Assembly (NCBI GenBank): GCA_023091735.1
Contig: JALKBU010001041.1
Span: 1-17,909 of the forward strand
DNA from: Trichomonas tenax
Taxonomy: Eukaryota > Parabasalia > Trichomonadida > Trichomonadidae
Reading direction: 5' to 3'
Length of the DNA: 17,909 nt
The notes under the pieces are model-generated. The model was given only the letters and a program-made list of their open reading frames with translations. It was not told where the DNA came from and did not search any database. This document shows, piece by piece, positions 8,171 through 16,475 of the stretch; positions within the stretch are counted from its first letter, which is position 1, and each line of letters starts with the position of its first letter. Position numbers and translations under genes: made by a program.

Positions 8171-10372
8171 ATGTCGAATGCATTTACTTTAAAGTGTACG
8201 AAGTCAGTCAACGTCGCATCAGCGAAGACTAACTTCGTTTACGTCCATCCTAATGTCTTGGCGAAGATTCCAGGCGATGATCACAAGTACGTGATTATTA
8301 ATGGATTTATCTTCAAAGTCGAGAGCATTGGCAAGATTGAGGAGGGACAGATCTCATTGAACCAGTCCCAGCGTATGCTCCTCAACGCTGCTCTCGATCA
8401 GGCCTTCACTGTTCGCCCATATATCCAAACTACAGACACAAAGTTCGCAACACGCGTAAAGATCGAAATTTACTTCCAAAAGCAATCACAATCACACAAA
8501 ATACAACTCAAAGCTAAAGAACTCTTCGATTTCTGGAAACAAAATCTCGCTTCTCTTCCTTTCGTCTGCCCATTCGAGTACTTCGTAGAGTACGACGGCA
8601 CCCCGTACACGTTCAAGACTGTCGAGCTCGACGCTGCCACGGCTAAAGATATCGCTGACGGAAAAGAAGCAACAGCAGCAACATCTGCTTTGTTCAATCC
8701 ATCATCAACAATCTTCAAGTTCACGAAGACAGACAAAAACATTCAGATCGAGGACGAAGACGGAGGCGCCGGCGCAGTTTTGTTCAAGCCAAACTGGGAT
8801 TTCAACAAGATGGGCATCGGTGGTCTCGATGACCAGTTTGCTACACTCTTCCGTCGTGCTTTCGCGTCACGTCTCTTCCCACCGGCTGTCATCAAGCAGC
8901 TCGGCATCCAGCACGTCAAGGGCATCCTTTTGTACGGCCCGCCAGGCACTGGCAAGACGCTCATGGCCAGGCAGATCGGTAAGATGCTCAACACCGTCGA
9001 ACCGAAGATCGTCAACGGTCCAGAGCTCCTCAACAAGTACGTCGGTGAGTCAGAAGCTAACGTTCGTAAGCTCTTCGAGGACGCCATCAAGGATCAGAAC
9101 GAAAACGGCGATGACGCATCTCTGCACTTGATCATCTTCGATGAATTCGATTCACTCACGAAGCAGCGTGGACGCGGCAGTGACAACACAGGCACAGAAG
9201 ACAGAATCGTTAACCAGCTCCTTTCCATGATCGATGGTGTCGACTCGCTCAACAACGTTTTGATCATCGGTATGACAAACAGGCGCGATCTCATCGATAA
9301 CGCTCTTCTTCGTCCCGGCCGTTTCGAAGTCCAGATCGAAGTCAACCTTCCAGATGAGAAGGGACGTCTTCAGATCTTCAACATCCACACATCCGCTCTC
9401 CGCGATTCCAACAGACTCGCAAAGGATGTCGATCTCAAGGAGCTCGCACACGAGTCCAGCAACTACACTGGTGCCGAAATCGCTGGTGTCGTCAAGTCCG
9501 CTGTTTCATTCGCTATGAACGAGCGCATCAACATCGACAAGATCAACGAAAAGCTCGATATCTCCAACCTTTTGGTCACGCGCCAGCACATGATGCAGGC
9601 TCTCTTCGAAGTCAGACCAGCATTCGGTGTCGAGGAAGATACGCTCGCTAAGCTCTGCCAGAGAGGTATCATCAACTACTCCGACGGCTTCATCTCGACA
9701 CGCTCCATGATGGAGAAGTACTTGGACGCTTTGAGGAACGATCCGAACCAGTCATTGATGTCCTTCTGCATCTCCGGTCTTCCAAAGTGCGGCCAGACAG
9801 CCTTCGCTGCTCAGGTCTGCAGAGATGCTAACTTCTCATTCGTCAGGGCGATCCAGGCATTGGAGTTCATCGGCACAAGCGAGGACAAGATTGCAGGCAG
9901 CATCCACCAGATCTTCGAGGACGCCTACAAGAGCCCATACTCTGCGATCATCATCGATAACATCGACAGATTGATCGAGTACACACCAATCGGCCCAAGA
10001 TTCTCCAACAAGGTCTTCCAGGCCATCCTCAACCTCATTTCGAACCTCCCGCCAATCGGAAGGAAGCTCGCTATTTTCGTCACAACATCAATGAGAGACG
10101 AGATGAGAGACATCGGCCTCAAGGACAACTTCTTCTACAGAGAAGTCGCCCTCAACGCTCTCACAACATTCGAGGAACTCCACACAGTCGTCGAAGCAAT
10201 CGCACCAGAGAAGTTCTCTCCATCAGAGACCGACAAGAAGGACGCTGCCGAGTTCATTGCAAAGAACCCAATCCCAATCAAGAAGGCCATCCAGGACATC
10301 GACTTAGTCGTGTACGAAGCTAAGGGCGAACCAATCACATGGGATGAACTTAAGTTTGCTCTCGAACAATAA
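8171..10372 (+). CDS. NSF: N-ethylmaleimide-sensitive factor (SNARE-disassembly AAA ATPase)
   Basis: A 733-residue protein close to the usual NSF/Sec18 length of about 745. It has an N domain (about 1-205) for SNAP/SNARE binding, then D1 with Walker A GPPGTGKT (256-263), Walker B LIIFDEFDSL (320-329; D324, E325), sensor-1 N370 and arginine fingers in RPGR (381-384). D2 follows (about 490-733) and carries the NSF signature YTPIGPRFSN, close to the animal YVPIGPRFSN. NSF hexamers use D1 ATP hydrolysis to pull apart cis-SNARE complexes on cytosolic membrane faces, while D2 normally binds ATP to hold the hexamer. Here the D2 P-loop reads GLPKCGQT (536-543), with Gln542 in place of the conserved Lys, and D2 Walker B has Asp-Asn (596-597). 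D2 nucleotide binding may therefore be weak or lost. No intron is apparent. Codons are rich in C-endings, increasingly so toward the 3' end. The TAA stop runs into AATAA. Confidence 0.97.
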   Translation: MSNAFTLKCTKSVNVASAKTNFVYVHPNVLAKIPGDDHKYVIINGFIFKVESIGKIEEGQISLNQSQRMLLNAALDQAFTVRPYIQTTDTKFATRVKIEIYFQKQSQSHKIQLKAKELFDFWKQNLASLPFVCPFEYFVEYDGTPYTFKTVELDAATAKDIADGKEATAATSALFNPSSTIFKFTKTDKNIQIEDEDGGAGAVLFKPNWDFNKMGIGGLDDQFATLFRRAFASRLFPPAVIKQLGIQHVKGILLYGPPGTGKTLMARQIGKMLNTVEPKIVNGPELLNKYVGESEANVRKLFEDAIKDQNENGDDASLHLIIFDEFDSLTKQRGRGSDNTGTEDRIVNQLLSMIDGVDSLNNVLIIGMTNRRDLIDNALLRPGRFEVQIEVNLPDEKGRLQIFNIHTSALRDSNRLAKDVDLKELAHESSNYTGAEIAGVVKSAVSFAMNERINIDKINEKLDISNLLVTRQHMMQALFEVRPAFGVEEDTLAKLCQRGIINYSDGFISTRSMMEKYLDALRNDPNQSLMSFCISGLPKCGQTAFAAQVCRDANFSFVRAIQALEFIGTSEDKIAGSIHQIFEDAYKSPYSAIIIDNIDRLIEYTPIGPRFSNKVFQAILNLISNLPPIGRKLAIFVTTSMRDEMRDIGLKDNFFYREVALNALTTFEELHTVVEAIAPEKFSPSETDKKDAAEFIAKNPIPIKKAIQDIDLVVYEAKGEPITWDELKFALEQ

Positions 10373-10792
10373 AATAATTCTTTTATGAACATTTTTAATG
10401 GTTCGCGCAACTATTCAATTTTATTTAAAAGGGGGGTGGCACTAAATTAATGAGTGGATTCACTCAAAGCCTTGGTTAATAAAGCATTTTAGACTTTGAT
10501 ATTAAAGCCATGTGTTATATTCATCCAATAGATTACAATTTTCGATAAAAGCTAGCAAAATGTCCTTTAATTGAGAGATAATTTTAGGTTTTTCGTAAAA
10601 AATATGGCTTTCAGATATTCTTGTCTCAGAAATCATTATACCTCTTTCAAGATTATATCACCAATGCTCGTTTATAACTACAAATTGTTTTTTTTGGCAA
10701 AATTTCAAATCACAAATTTATAACCATTCAGAATTTAAGGCTGAAACCAATACAGTGGGCAAGACAAAGGCTTGCATTATGTATATCTTCGG
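10373..10792. other. convergent 3' spacer
   Basis: AT-rich, with a run of G at about 10431-10436 (AAAAGGGGGGTGGCAC) that is unusual for this DNA. No ORF or RNA gene is recognised. Confidence 0.55.
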
Positions 10793-11029
10793 TTATTTAT
10801 CATTATCAACAAAATTGAGAAAAAACTCGAAATTCATTGCTTCTAAGTAGTCATGGCCAACTGTATAAGTCAGACCATTTTTGATAGTTTCTTTTGTGAA
10901 CTGCTTACCATCAACTCTCAGACCAGGGTTACTCTCTCGCTCTTTGCCCATATGATCTAGCACATCATTCATTTTCTTTTTTAGGCGCGCATATTCAAGA
11001 TGCCACTCTTGCTTCGTCTTGGGAGGCAT
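10793..11029 (-). CDS. small hypothetical protein, 78 residues
   Basis: The frame is open from further upstream (11110), but the start is set at the ATG at 11029. There codon composition changes from AT-rich spacer to coding, and TCATT, an initiator-like TCAYW sequence (complement of 11030-11034), ends directly at the ATG. A TTTGGCGC site (complement of 11040-11047) lies 10 bases upstream. The protein begins MPPKTKQEW. It is basic and helical at its N-terminal half (EYARLKKKMNDVLDHM), has a middle segment RVDGKQFTKETIKNGL, and ends in an aromatic, acidic tail. No membrane span, signal or domain is recognised. The stop is TAA followed by CC. Chromatin or ribosome association would fit a small charged protein, but nothing in the sequence shows it. 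It could also be the remaining piece of a longer gene. Confidence 0.55.
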   Translation of the reverse strand: MPPKTKQEWHLEYARLKKKMNDVLDHMGKERESNPGLRVDGKQFTKETIKNGLTYTVGHDYLEAMNFEFFLNFVDNDK

Positions 11030-11039
11030 AATGATTTTT

Positions 11040-11047
11040 GCGCCAAA
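11040..11047 (-). promoter_or_regulatory. E2F-like TTTGGCGC site before the 78-residue gene
   Basis: Read on the minus strand, TTTGGCGC fits the E2F/DP consensus TTTSSCGC exactly and lies 10 bases before the ATG, just upstream of a TCATT initiator-like sequence. Whether the organism uses E2F here cannot be told from the window. Confidence 0.35.
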
Positions 11048-11062
11048 ATTAATTTTGCGGGG

Positions 11063-11094
11063 AAAATTATAATATATATGATCTAATAAGCATT
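11063..11094. repeat. 32-base direct repeat, copy 1
   Basis: Positions 11063-11094 match 11217-11248 at all but three positions: T/C at two internal sites and the final base. They share a 20-base identical core (11074-11093 and 11228-11247) and lie 154 bases apart. A partial third copy (ATATATGATCTA) lies near 11126. All lie just upstream of the 78-residue gene on its coding strand. Confidence 0.75.
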
Positions 11095-11216
11095 TTCGAT
11101 TTCGCGGCAAAATATAGGCTCAGTGATATATGATCTACATTAGTGACCAAAAATGAGCAAAAATATTGAATGTCCAATACAAAAGTTTGTTGCAAAAGGA
11201 TGTCTCTAAACCAAAA

Positions 11217-11248
11217 AAAATCATAACATATATGATCTAATAAGCATA
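11217..11248. repeat. 32-base direct repeat, copy 2
   Basis: Second copy of the repeat at 11063-11094. The spacing and position suggest a local duplication of the upstream region of the 78-residue gene rather than a mobile element, since no terminal repeats or transposase are seen. Confidence 0.75.
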
Positions 11249-11445
11249 ATGTATTTTCAATAGTTGAGTCTGAGCATTCAATTTTTAAAAATTGCATCCC
11301 TTGCAACTCTTTTTACAAACGATTATGTTGCTCCACACTTAACTAATAGTACATGCATACAAAGATGTTCATATTTACCATAGTAAATATTATATAAATC
11401 TCTTCAGATGAGAAAATAAAATTTCAAAATATTTTTTATGTTAGT

Positions 11446-11808
11446 TTATTTGTAATATCTCTCTATTAGTTTGTAGATAATCAAGTATAGGATCGCTAGC
11501 AGGAATTGGGAGTTATAAAAGTCTACGGATTGGAAAAGTGATATTTTTGCTTTGTCTTCTGGCAATACAAATACGCAAAAAATTGTGGCCTCCGGCGATG
11601 ATAGCGCCAAATTAATTTCAAATAATAACTTATGTATCTCATCCCTTTTCTTTTCTTCTTTCCTTTTTCTCTTCTCCTCTTTCTCTTTTATTTCAAATTT
11701 CGTATTGTTATTTTTTAAATTTTCGAATAATTCATGCACTCCTGACGCGATCTCATAATTTCTACTGTTTGAAGTTGTGCTTCGTAATGTAATGAATGAT
11801 TTTAACAT
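11446..11808 (-). CDS. possible small charged protein, 120 residues
   Basis: An ATG at 11808 is directly preceded on the minus strand by TCATTT (complement of 11809-11814), a good match to the trichomonad-type initiator placed at the start codon. The frame runs 120 codons to TAA followed by AT. The predicted protein has a Lys/Glu-rich helix in the middle (KEKEEKRKRKEEKKRDE, about 41-57), then a neutral region, and ends in a hydrophobic stretch (FLLAILYLIIYKLIERYYK, 102-120) that could be a tail anchor. The middle part comes from a purine run and is low-complexity. I recognise no family. A plus-strand ORF overlaps its first 17 bases. It could be a short real gene, a decayed gene, or chance. 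Confidence 0.35.
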   Translation of the reverse strand: MLKSFITLRSTTSNSRNYEIASGVHELFENLKNNNTKFEIKEKEEKRKRKEEKKRDEIHKLLFEINLALSSPEATIFCVFVLPEDKAKISLFQSVDFYNSQFLLAILYLIIYKLIERYYK

Positions 11809-12010
11809 AAATGATTACATTCGAGGTCCCTGTATTGATTTTGAGTCATTTTCTTGTTTTGGATGCAAATTTATAGTCAAGGAAACTGTTGAAAATCTTG
11901 AAGTAACTCAACATTTCCACTTTTGTGCGATTTTGCTGAATTTAAACGGTAGTATCCTTATTTCAATCCATTTTTTCCGGCTTTCAACTCAGTCGAATAA
12001 GTTGCATTGA
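11792..12010 (+). CDS. doubtful ORF with a Cys/His cluster, 72 residues
   Basis: A plus-strand frame from the ATG at 11792 to TGA at 12008-12010. It carries CFGC, then about 17 residues, then HFHFC, a spacing (C-x2-C ... H-x3-C) like that of small zinc fingers such as BED or C2HC types. The rest is hydrophobic and unremarkable. It starts inside the first codons of the minus-strand ORF that begins at 11808, so both being genes would need overlapping starts. No promoter element is visible on this side. It is kept as a low-confidence candidate or gene remnant because the Cys/His spacing is unlikely to matter otherwise. Confidence 0.2.
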   Translation: MNDFNINDYIRGPCIDFESFSCFGCKFIVKETVENLEVTQHFHFCAILLNLNGSILISIHFFRLSTQSNKLH

Positions 12011-12924
12011 AATGCAGTTCTCTCTAGTCATTATTTTTGAAATTTTCTAATATGTTAAGAACAATGTATAGTGTTCTGCACAAGCATATATCATGAATGA
12101 TACTTTAAACTGAAAATAATATCATTCTATTTTAGGCATGAAACTAGCGTTGCTTGGAATGTCACTTTTGTTGGTCAAGTTGTCACTTTCTGACATGGAA
12201 TTGAGATGAAAAGAACGATTATTTTTCAAAAACCATTATTGTCTATTAAAAGTGACATTCTTTAGGCAGCCCCTTTAATACTTTGAGTGAATAACCCAAC
12301 AATGTATTGAAAAATTTGAGATTTTGAGATTTTGAAATTTTAGGAGCATAATATTGCCAACCTAAAATAAATCAATTTGCATTATTTATTTTTCAAAAAT
12401 TTCGAGATTTTTCTATTGAAAGATCAAAAAACACATAAAAATGATATAAATAATGGTCAAAACATCGTGGTCGGACAATTTCTGATCCGTATAAAAGTCG
12501 AAATTGAAGGACAACATATGATTTTTTCGAAAATAAACATACAATTTTATCAAAAACCTCTATCTTCTGACCCAATATTGGATTTTTAGGAAAATAATAT
12601 GCATACAATCATTCGATTATACAAACAAAAGCTAACTATAGAGAGATAAGCAGAAAAATTAAGTTTCAAAAAAAAAATTAAATTTGATGATCAGATTTTA
12701 AAACTCTTCATTTTATTGTATTAATGATGCCAAATGATAGTGCATGAAGTGTACTTACCATGTATACATTTATTGATTGATTGAATCATATAGCATTGCT
12801 GTATCGACTGCGATTAATGCACCAGTGAAAATAAACAGTTGCGTCATCCCTTAAAAATAATTTGTTTATAAAATAAACCAAAAAGATTCAATGTTTATAG
12901 ATAAAATAAAAAAGTTTGTTTTGA
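12011..12924. other. gene-free AT-rich spacer 3' of gamma-adaptin
   Basis: Two mutually antisense frames of about 70 codons (12377-12608) exist but show no coding character. Several GTCACTTT/AAAGTGAC strings occur (near 12160, 12180 and 12250) without an adjacent gene, so that motif also occurs outside promoters. Short GAGATTTT repeats lie near 12317. Confidence 0.5.
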
Positions 12925-15234
12925 TCACCCGAAGATCGCTGGGTTGATAGTACCGTTCTCCTTGAGTGGCTGCGACCTGTAGAGGTACTGGATTTGGGTC
13001 TTCATCTGGAGCTTGTTGACGCCTCTGTTCTGGAGCATGAGGACCTGAACAATTGGCCTTCCGCCGAGTGGCTCCAAGACATTGCCGCTTGGTGCCTGTG
13101 GCGAGATAGCCCAGCCCTGAGGAATACCGTACTGGATCTGGAACTGACCAAGAGCGATATCGCCAAGGTTGAAGCATGTTGATCTGATGGCGAGCTGGTT
13201 CGGGTTATTGGCATTGCGCTGGAACTCGAAGTAGATAACGTAATCTGGTGTTCTGAGTGCCTCGACAGCTCCCTTTGGAGGAGTGATCTCGGCTTTCGTC
13301 TGCTCCTGTGGTGCTGGCTTTGCCATATCTGTGACTAAAGCCGCGGCAACAGCTGGCTGCTGTGGCTTCTGCGGTGCGATGCTCTGGCCGCCAAGGAGTG
13401 CAGCAATAGCATCGATTGGTGTCTGTTCCGTCTTTGGTGCTGTGTCCATCTCCAAGTCGAGGAGGTTTGTCTCCTGCTTCTGGCTGGCGGCAATCTCGCC
13501 AACTGGTGCTTCCTCGAACTCGAGTGGCGCAAGGAGATCGTCATAGAGCTCCTTCTTCTTCAAGATGTTGAGGATTTCACCGGCACGTTGCTGGACTTCG
13601 AGGTTGTTGGATGTAGCAAGTTCCTTGAAGACTGGAACAACGTTTGGAATCTGGTTGAATCTGACGGCGGCCTTAGCCAAAGCGATGATGATGTAGCACT
13701 TTGTCTCGACGCTTGTCTGTGGCATCAACAAGATGCGCTTGAGTGTCTCGGAAGCGCCGTTATCCTCCTCGAGGAACTCACCGATGGCCCAAGCAGCGAC
13801 CTGGACGAGAGCCTGGTTGCTGCTGTTATCGGCGAGCTTCTCTGTGAGCATCTGGCAGGCCTTGTATCTCAGGTTGGAGTGCTGTCCGATGAGCTTGCAG
13901 ATGGAGGAAATGACATCGTTGCCAACATAGTTTCCACTGTCTATGAGGATGTTGAGGACTGTTGTGAAGTTCCACTCTGGGTTTGGAGCGAAGCGCTGAA
14001 CAGAAGCGAAGACTTTAGCGACAAGTTCGATTCTGAAGTCACCATCAGCGAGGTGAAGGTACTGGCAAACTTCTGGGATGAGAATCTCGACGTTAGACTC
14101 ATCAACGAGCGCCGTAATGACATCGAGAGCTCTGCGGCGGATGGAAGCGTCCTTGTGGTCGAGGCATGAGACGACTTGAGACTTATAACGCTGGAGAACG
14201 ACTGAATCTGCTGAGCTTCTGTCGATGATCTGGTTTTCGTTGTAGAGAATCTGTGAGAACGCGGAAAGAGCGGAATAGAGAACGTTTGGCTCCTTGAACG
14301 TGAAAAGACGGCCAATCTGGTTGTAAGCGAGAGACCTGAGAGAAGCCTTCTTTGCGCATGTATTGATTGTCTGAATAGCCTGGAAAAGGATCGATCTGCC
14401 AGTATTACGTCTGACATCGACGGAAGTGATGATAGATGCGAGAAGTTCATCGAGTTCCTCAGATGGGCACTTCAAGTGTGCCAAGATCTTCATAATCTTA
14501 ATCTGTAAGAAAGGATCATAGAAAATCGAAAATGCAAATTCACTGGAAGAACGTGATTCGTATAAGTTTTTGAGTATTTTTGTGAACGGTGTGCAGAACT
14601 GTGCCCACTGATTTACGAGATCTGGGTCAACTTTGATCATTTCAAGTGCGAGCATAATTCCAGCCATGACGCAGCAGTGTGCTGAGTGATTGAGAAGTTT
14701 CTGGACGTATGGACGGAAGGATTCGGCTAGTTCTGGAACTTTGCGAATTATATGGACAGAAGCCATTGCTGCTCGCTTCTGCATAGCCGATAACGGCGAA
14801 TCGAGGAGTTTCTGAACCTCTGTTACAAGATTTCTGCACATTTCTACAGCGCCGATATTTGCCAGAAGTGTTAATGGAAGCATTTGGACTAATGGATTTG
14901 GATTGAGGAGATCTTTTTGCATTGTGTGTGTAATGAGAACGATTCTTTCGTTGTCTTCGTCGAGAATATTAGCTGCAGCAAGATATCCAATTCTTTTATA
15001 GCTCGGACGATCGTGAGCCATGAGGCTGACAATCTCCATTTGGCCCCAGGCGGTGTTTTCGCCGATCATATCCAAGTACATCAGCTTTAGAACGAGGCGT
15101 GGCTTATAATGTTCACTGCAATCGCGAATAAATGTGCGCATATTTGCGAGCTCGTTGGATATTACGACTCTCTCATCTTCAATCGTGTCTGTTTCGAGGA
15201 TTGATATGATAAAGTCTTCAAAATTTGTCGCCAT
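12925..15234 (-). CDS. AP-1 complex gamma subunit (gamma-adaptin)
   Basis: A 769-residue large adaptin. The N-terminal alpha-solenoid trunk (about 1-570) has the family sequences KRIGYLAAANILDED, GAVEMCRNL and SVHIIRKVPELAE, closest to gamma-adaptin (EMCRDL, AVHVIRKVPELME) rather than alpha, delta or epsilon. A hinge (about 575-663) contains the clathrin box LLDLE (591-595) and a Pro/Ala/Gln-rich stretch. The C-terminal ear (664-769, beginning DYVIYFEFQ) has the beta-sandwich pattern of the gamma-adaptin ear, which recruits accessory proteins. AP-1 is a heterotetramer that joins clathrin to cargo at the trans-Golgi and endosomes. Slightly shorter than animal gamma (about 820), mainly in the hinge. 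Start ATG is the first in frame. On the minus strand GTCACTTTT, an initiator-like TCACTT, lies six bases upstream. Stop TGA. C-ending codon bias rises toward the 3' end. Confidence 0.95.
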   Translation of the reverse strand: MATNFEDFIISILETDTIEDERVVISNELANMRTFIRDCSEHYKPRLVLKLMYLDMIGENTAWGQMEIVSLMAHDRPSYKRIGYLAAANILDEDNERIVLITHTMQKDLLNPNPLVQMLPLTLLANIGAVEMCRNLVTEVQKLLDSPLSAMQKRAAMASVHIIRKVPELAESFRPYVQKLLNHSAHCCVMAGIMLALEMIKVDPDLVNQWAQFCTPFTKILKNLYESRSSSEFAFSIFYDPFLQIKIMKILAHLKCPSEELDELLASIITSVDVRRNTGRSILFQAIQTINTCAKKASLRSLAYNQIGRLFTFKEPNVLYSALSAFSQILYNENQIIDRSSADSVVLQRYKSQVVSCLDHKDASIRRRALDVITALVDESNVEILIPEVCQYLHLADGDFRIELVAKVFASVQRFAPNPEWNFTTVLNILIDSGNYVGNDVISSICKLIGQHSNLRYKACQMLTEKLADNSSNQALVQVAAWAIGEFLEEDNGASETLKRILLMPQTSVETKCYIIIALAKAAVRFNQIPNVVPVFKELATSNNLEVQQRAGEILNILKKKELYDDLLAPLEFEEAPVGEIAASQKQETNLLDLEMDTAPKTEQTPIDAIAALLGGQSIAPQKPQQPAVAAALVTDMAKPAPQEQTKAEITPPKGAVEALRTPDYVIYFEFQRNANNPNQLAIRSTCFNLGDIALGQFQIQYGIPQGWAISPQAPSGNVLEPLGGRPIVQVLMLQNRGVNKLQMKTQIQYLYRSQPLKENGTINPAIFG

Positions 15235-15761
15235 TGTTTAAAAGTGACGATACGATAAAAGCAAATCTTGGCGGTTTTTTTTAATTATCGATAAATATTT
15301 TTATTTGATATCCATAATCTACATCATATACTAAATAGAAATTCACATAAAAATCGGCGTATCTATTAGTAAATTGTCGAGAAAAACTCACATTTCGAAT
15401 ATTTGGGTCTAACTCTCACAGCCTGTCTTTTTCGTGAAATTGCCAGTATTTTTGATATTTGACACTGCCCCTGCGTTGAAATTAAGTTTTTAAACATAAA
15501 AATGCACGATTTTTTTGTTAAACATATCAAAAATAGTCCTTAAAAGTAGTTTTCGAACAAAATAAATAATTGAAATAGAATTATAATAAGAATAAATTGT
15601 AATAATGATAAAAAATTGGCGAAGAAGGATTTAGATAGCAAAAGTGATATTAATAAAATTTTCTTTTCAATATTTTACAATCATTTTTTAAAATAAATGC
15701 AATATTTGATATCCCTGATATAAGAAGTTTTAAGATTTAAAATAAAATTTACATTTTTCTG
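15235..15761. other. divergent intergenic region between gamma-adaptin and the coiled-coil gene
   Basis: AT-rich and without an ORF. It holds two copies of the motif pair: AAAAGTGAC (15240-15248) with TTGGCG (15268-15273) beside gamma-adaptin, and TTGGCG (15616-15621) with AAAAGTGAT (15640-15648) on the side of the coiled-coil gene. Both pairs are on the plus strand. Confidence 0.5.
15240..15273. promoter_or_regulatory. gamma-adaptin upstream element
   Basis: AAAAGTGAC (15240-15248; GTCACTTTT in the direction of the gene) ends six bases before the ATG and includes TCACTT, which fits the trichomonad initiator TCAYW. TTGGCGG (15268-15274) lies further upstream. A role as start site plus upstream element is inference from position and recurrence. 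Confidence 0.45.
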
Positions 15762-16475
15762 ATGAACGATGAATTAGAGTCGCTTCGAAGAGAACACATT
15801 GCAGCTGTCGATGATTTCGACTTCAAATTCGCACAAGCGATCAGTGATAGGATAAAGAAGCTGGAGCAGTCGTTAAAGAAAGAGAACACGAAAAATGATA
15901 AAGAATTCTTGGAAACATCGCGTAAAATTCAGACAATGTCTATGTACGAGAAAATAAGGTCTCAACGTGAGCAGAATGAGATTGAAGACAGATATAACGA
16001 ACGTTTTCATCAATTATATGAACAGCAACAACAGCAATTGGCAGATTTGGATGCTTCCTACGAACAGAGCAAACAGAGAGAGCTTAAAAGACCTGTCTAT
16101 GAAGTTGAATTGAAAAAATCTCAATCTAAAAAATTTGGAATTAACCATGACTACTATATGGCCAATGCACTCTACCAAGAGGCGTCAAGGATTGAAAAGA
16201 ATTATCGCGATAAAAGGTTAAATGATGTTCATGATTTATATATCAAGCAAAAAGCAAAACTTCTAAAGAAGCACAAGAAAGAAATTGCGTTTTTGGAAGA
16301 AAAGAAGAAACTTGAGCTTCAAGAACTTGCTCAAAGGTCTGAGAGAGAACAATCTCGTTTAGGAAACTCTCAGATTGTCGCTAAAGTCAGATCTAACTTA
16401 TACACACGTGAATTCCCAAAGGTGACACGATATATGAAACCTTCAAAGCGAGCAATATCATCTTTAACCATGTAA
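15762..16475 (+). CDS. coiled-coil protein, 237 residues, unknown function
   Basis: A highly charged, mostly helical protein. Residues 1-45 (starting MNDELESLRREH) form a first helical unit; about 55-110 is a coiled coil with a five-Gln run (88-92); 130-205 is a second long Lys/Glu-rich coiled coil; and the basic tail (206-237, KVRSNLYTREFPKVTRYMKPSKR) is non-coiled. No membrane span or signal peptide. The pattern LRREHIAAVDDFDF..AQAISDRIKKLEQ looks like a conserved unit binding a partner, and such proteins are common in trichomonads. A cytoskeletal or scaffold role is plausible but not shown. Codon use is moderately biased. The stop TAA lies within ATGTAAGTATG, which resembles a splice donor, but no trichomonad-type branch/acceptor (ACTAAC...ACAG) follows, so the gene is taken to end here. 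A candidate upstream element (TTGGCG plus AAAAGTGAT) lies 114 to 146 bases before the start. Confidence 0.87.
   Translation: MNDELESLRREHIAAVDDFDFKFAQAISDRIKKLEQSLKKENTKNDKEFLETSRKIQTMSMYEKIRSQREQNEIEDRYNERFHQLYEQQQQQLADLDASYEQSKQRELKRPVYEVELKKSQSKKFGINHDYYMANALYQEASRIEKNYRDKRLNDVHDLYIKQKAKLLKKHKKEIAFLEEKKKLELQELAQRSEREQSRLGNSQIVAKVRSNLYTREFPKVTRYMKPSKRAISSLTM

Noticed and set aside
12377..12608. Two antisense frames of about 70 codons
   Set aside because: The plus frame has no ATG at its start, both are rich in Phe, Ile, Lys and Tyr as expected from AT-rich DNA, and neither has a promoter-like sequence.
13588..14169. Long plus-strand frame (193 codons) inside gamma-adaptin
   Set aside because: It is the antisense shadow of a C-ending, strongly biased coding region; the minus-strand frame is a clear full-length adaptin.
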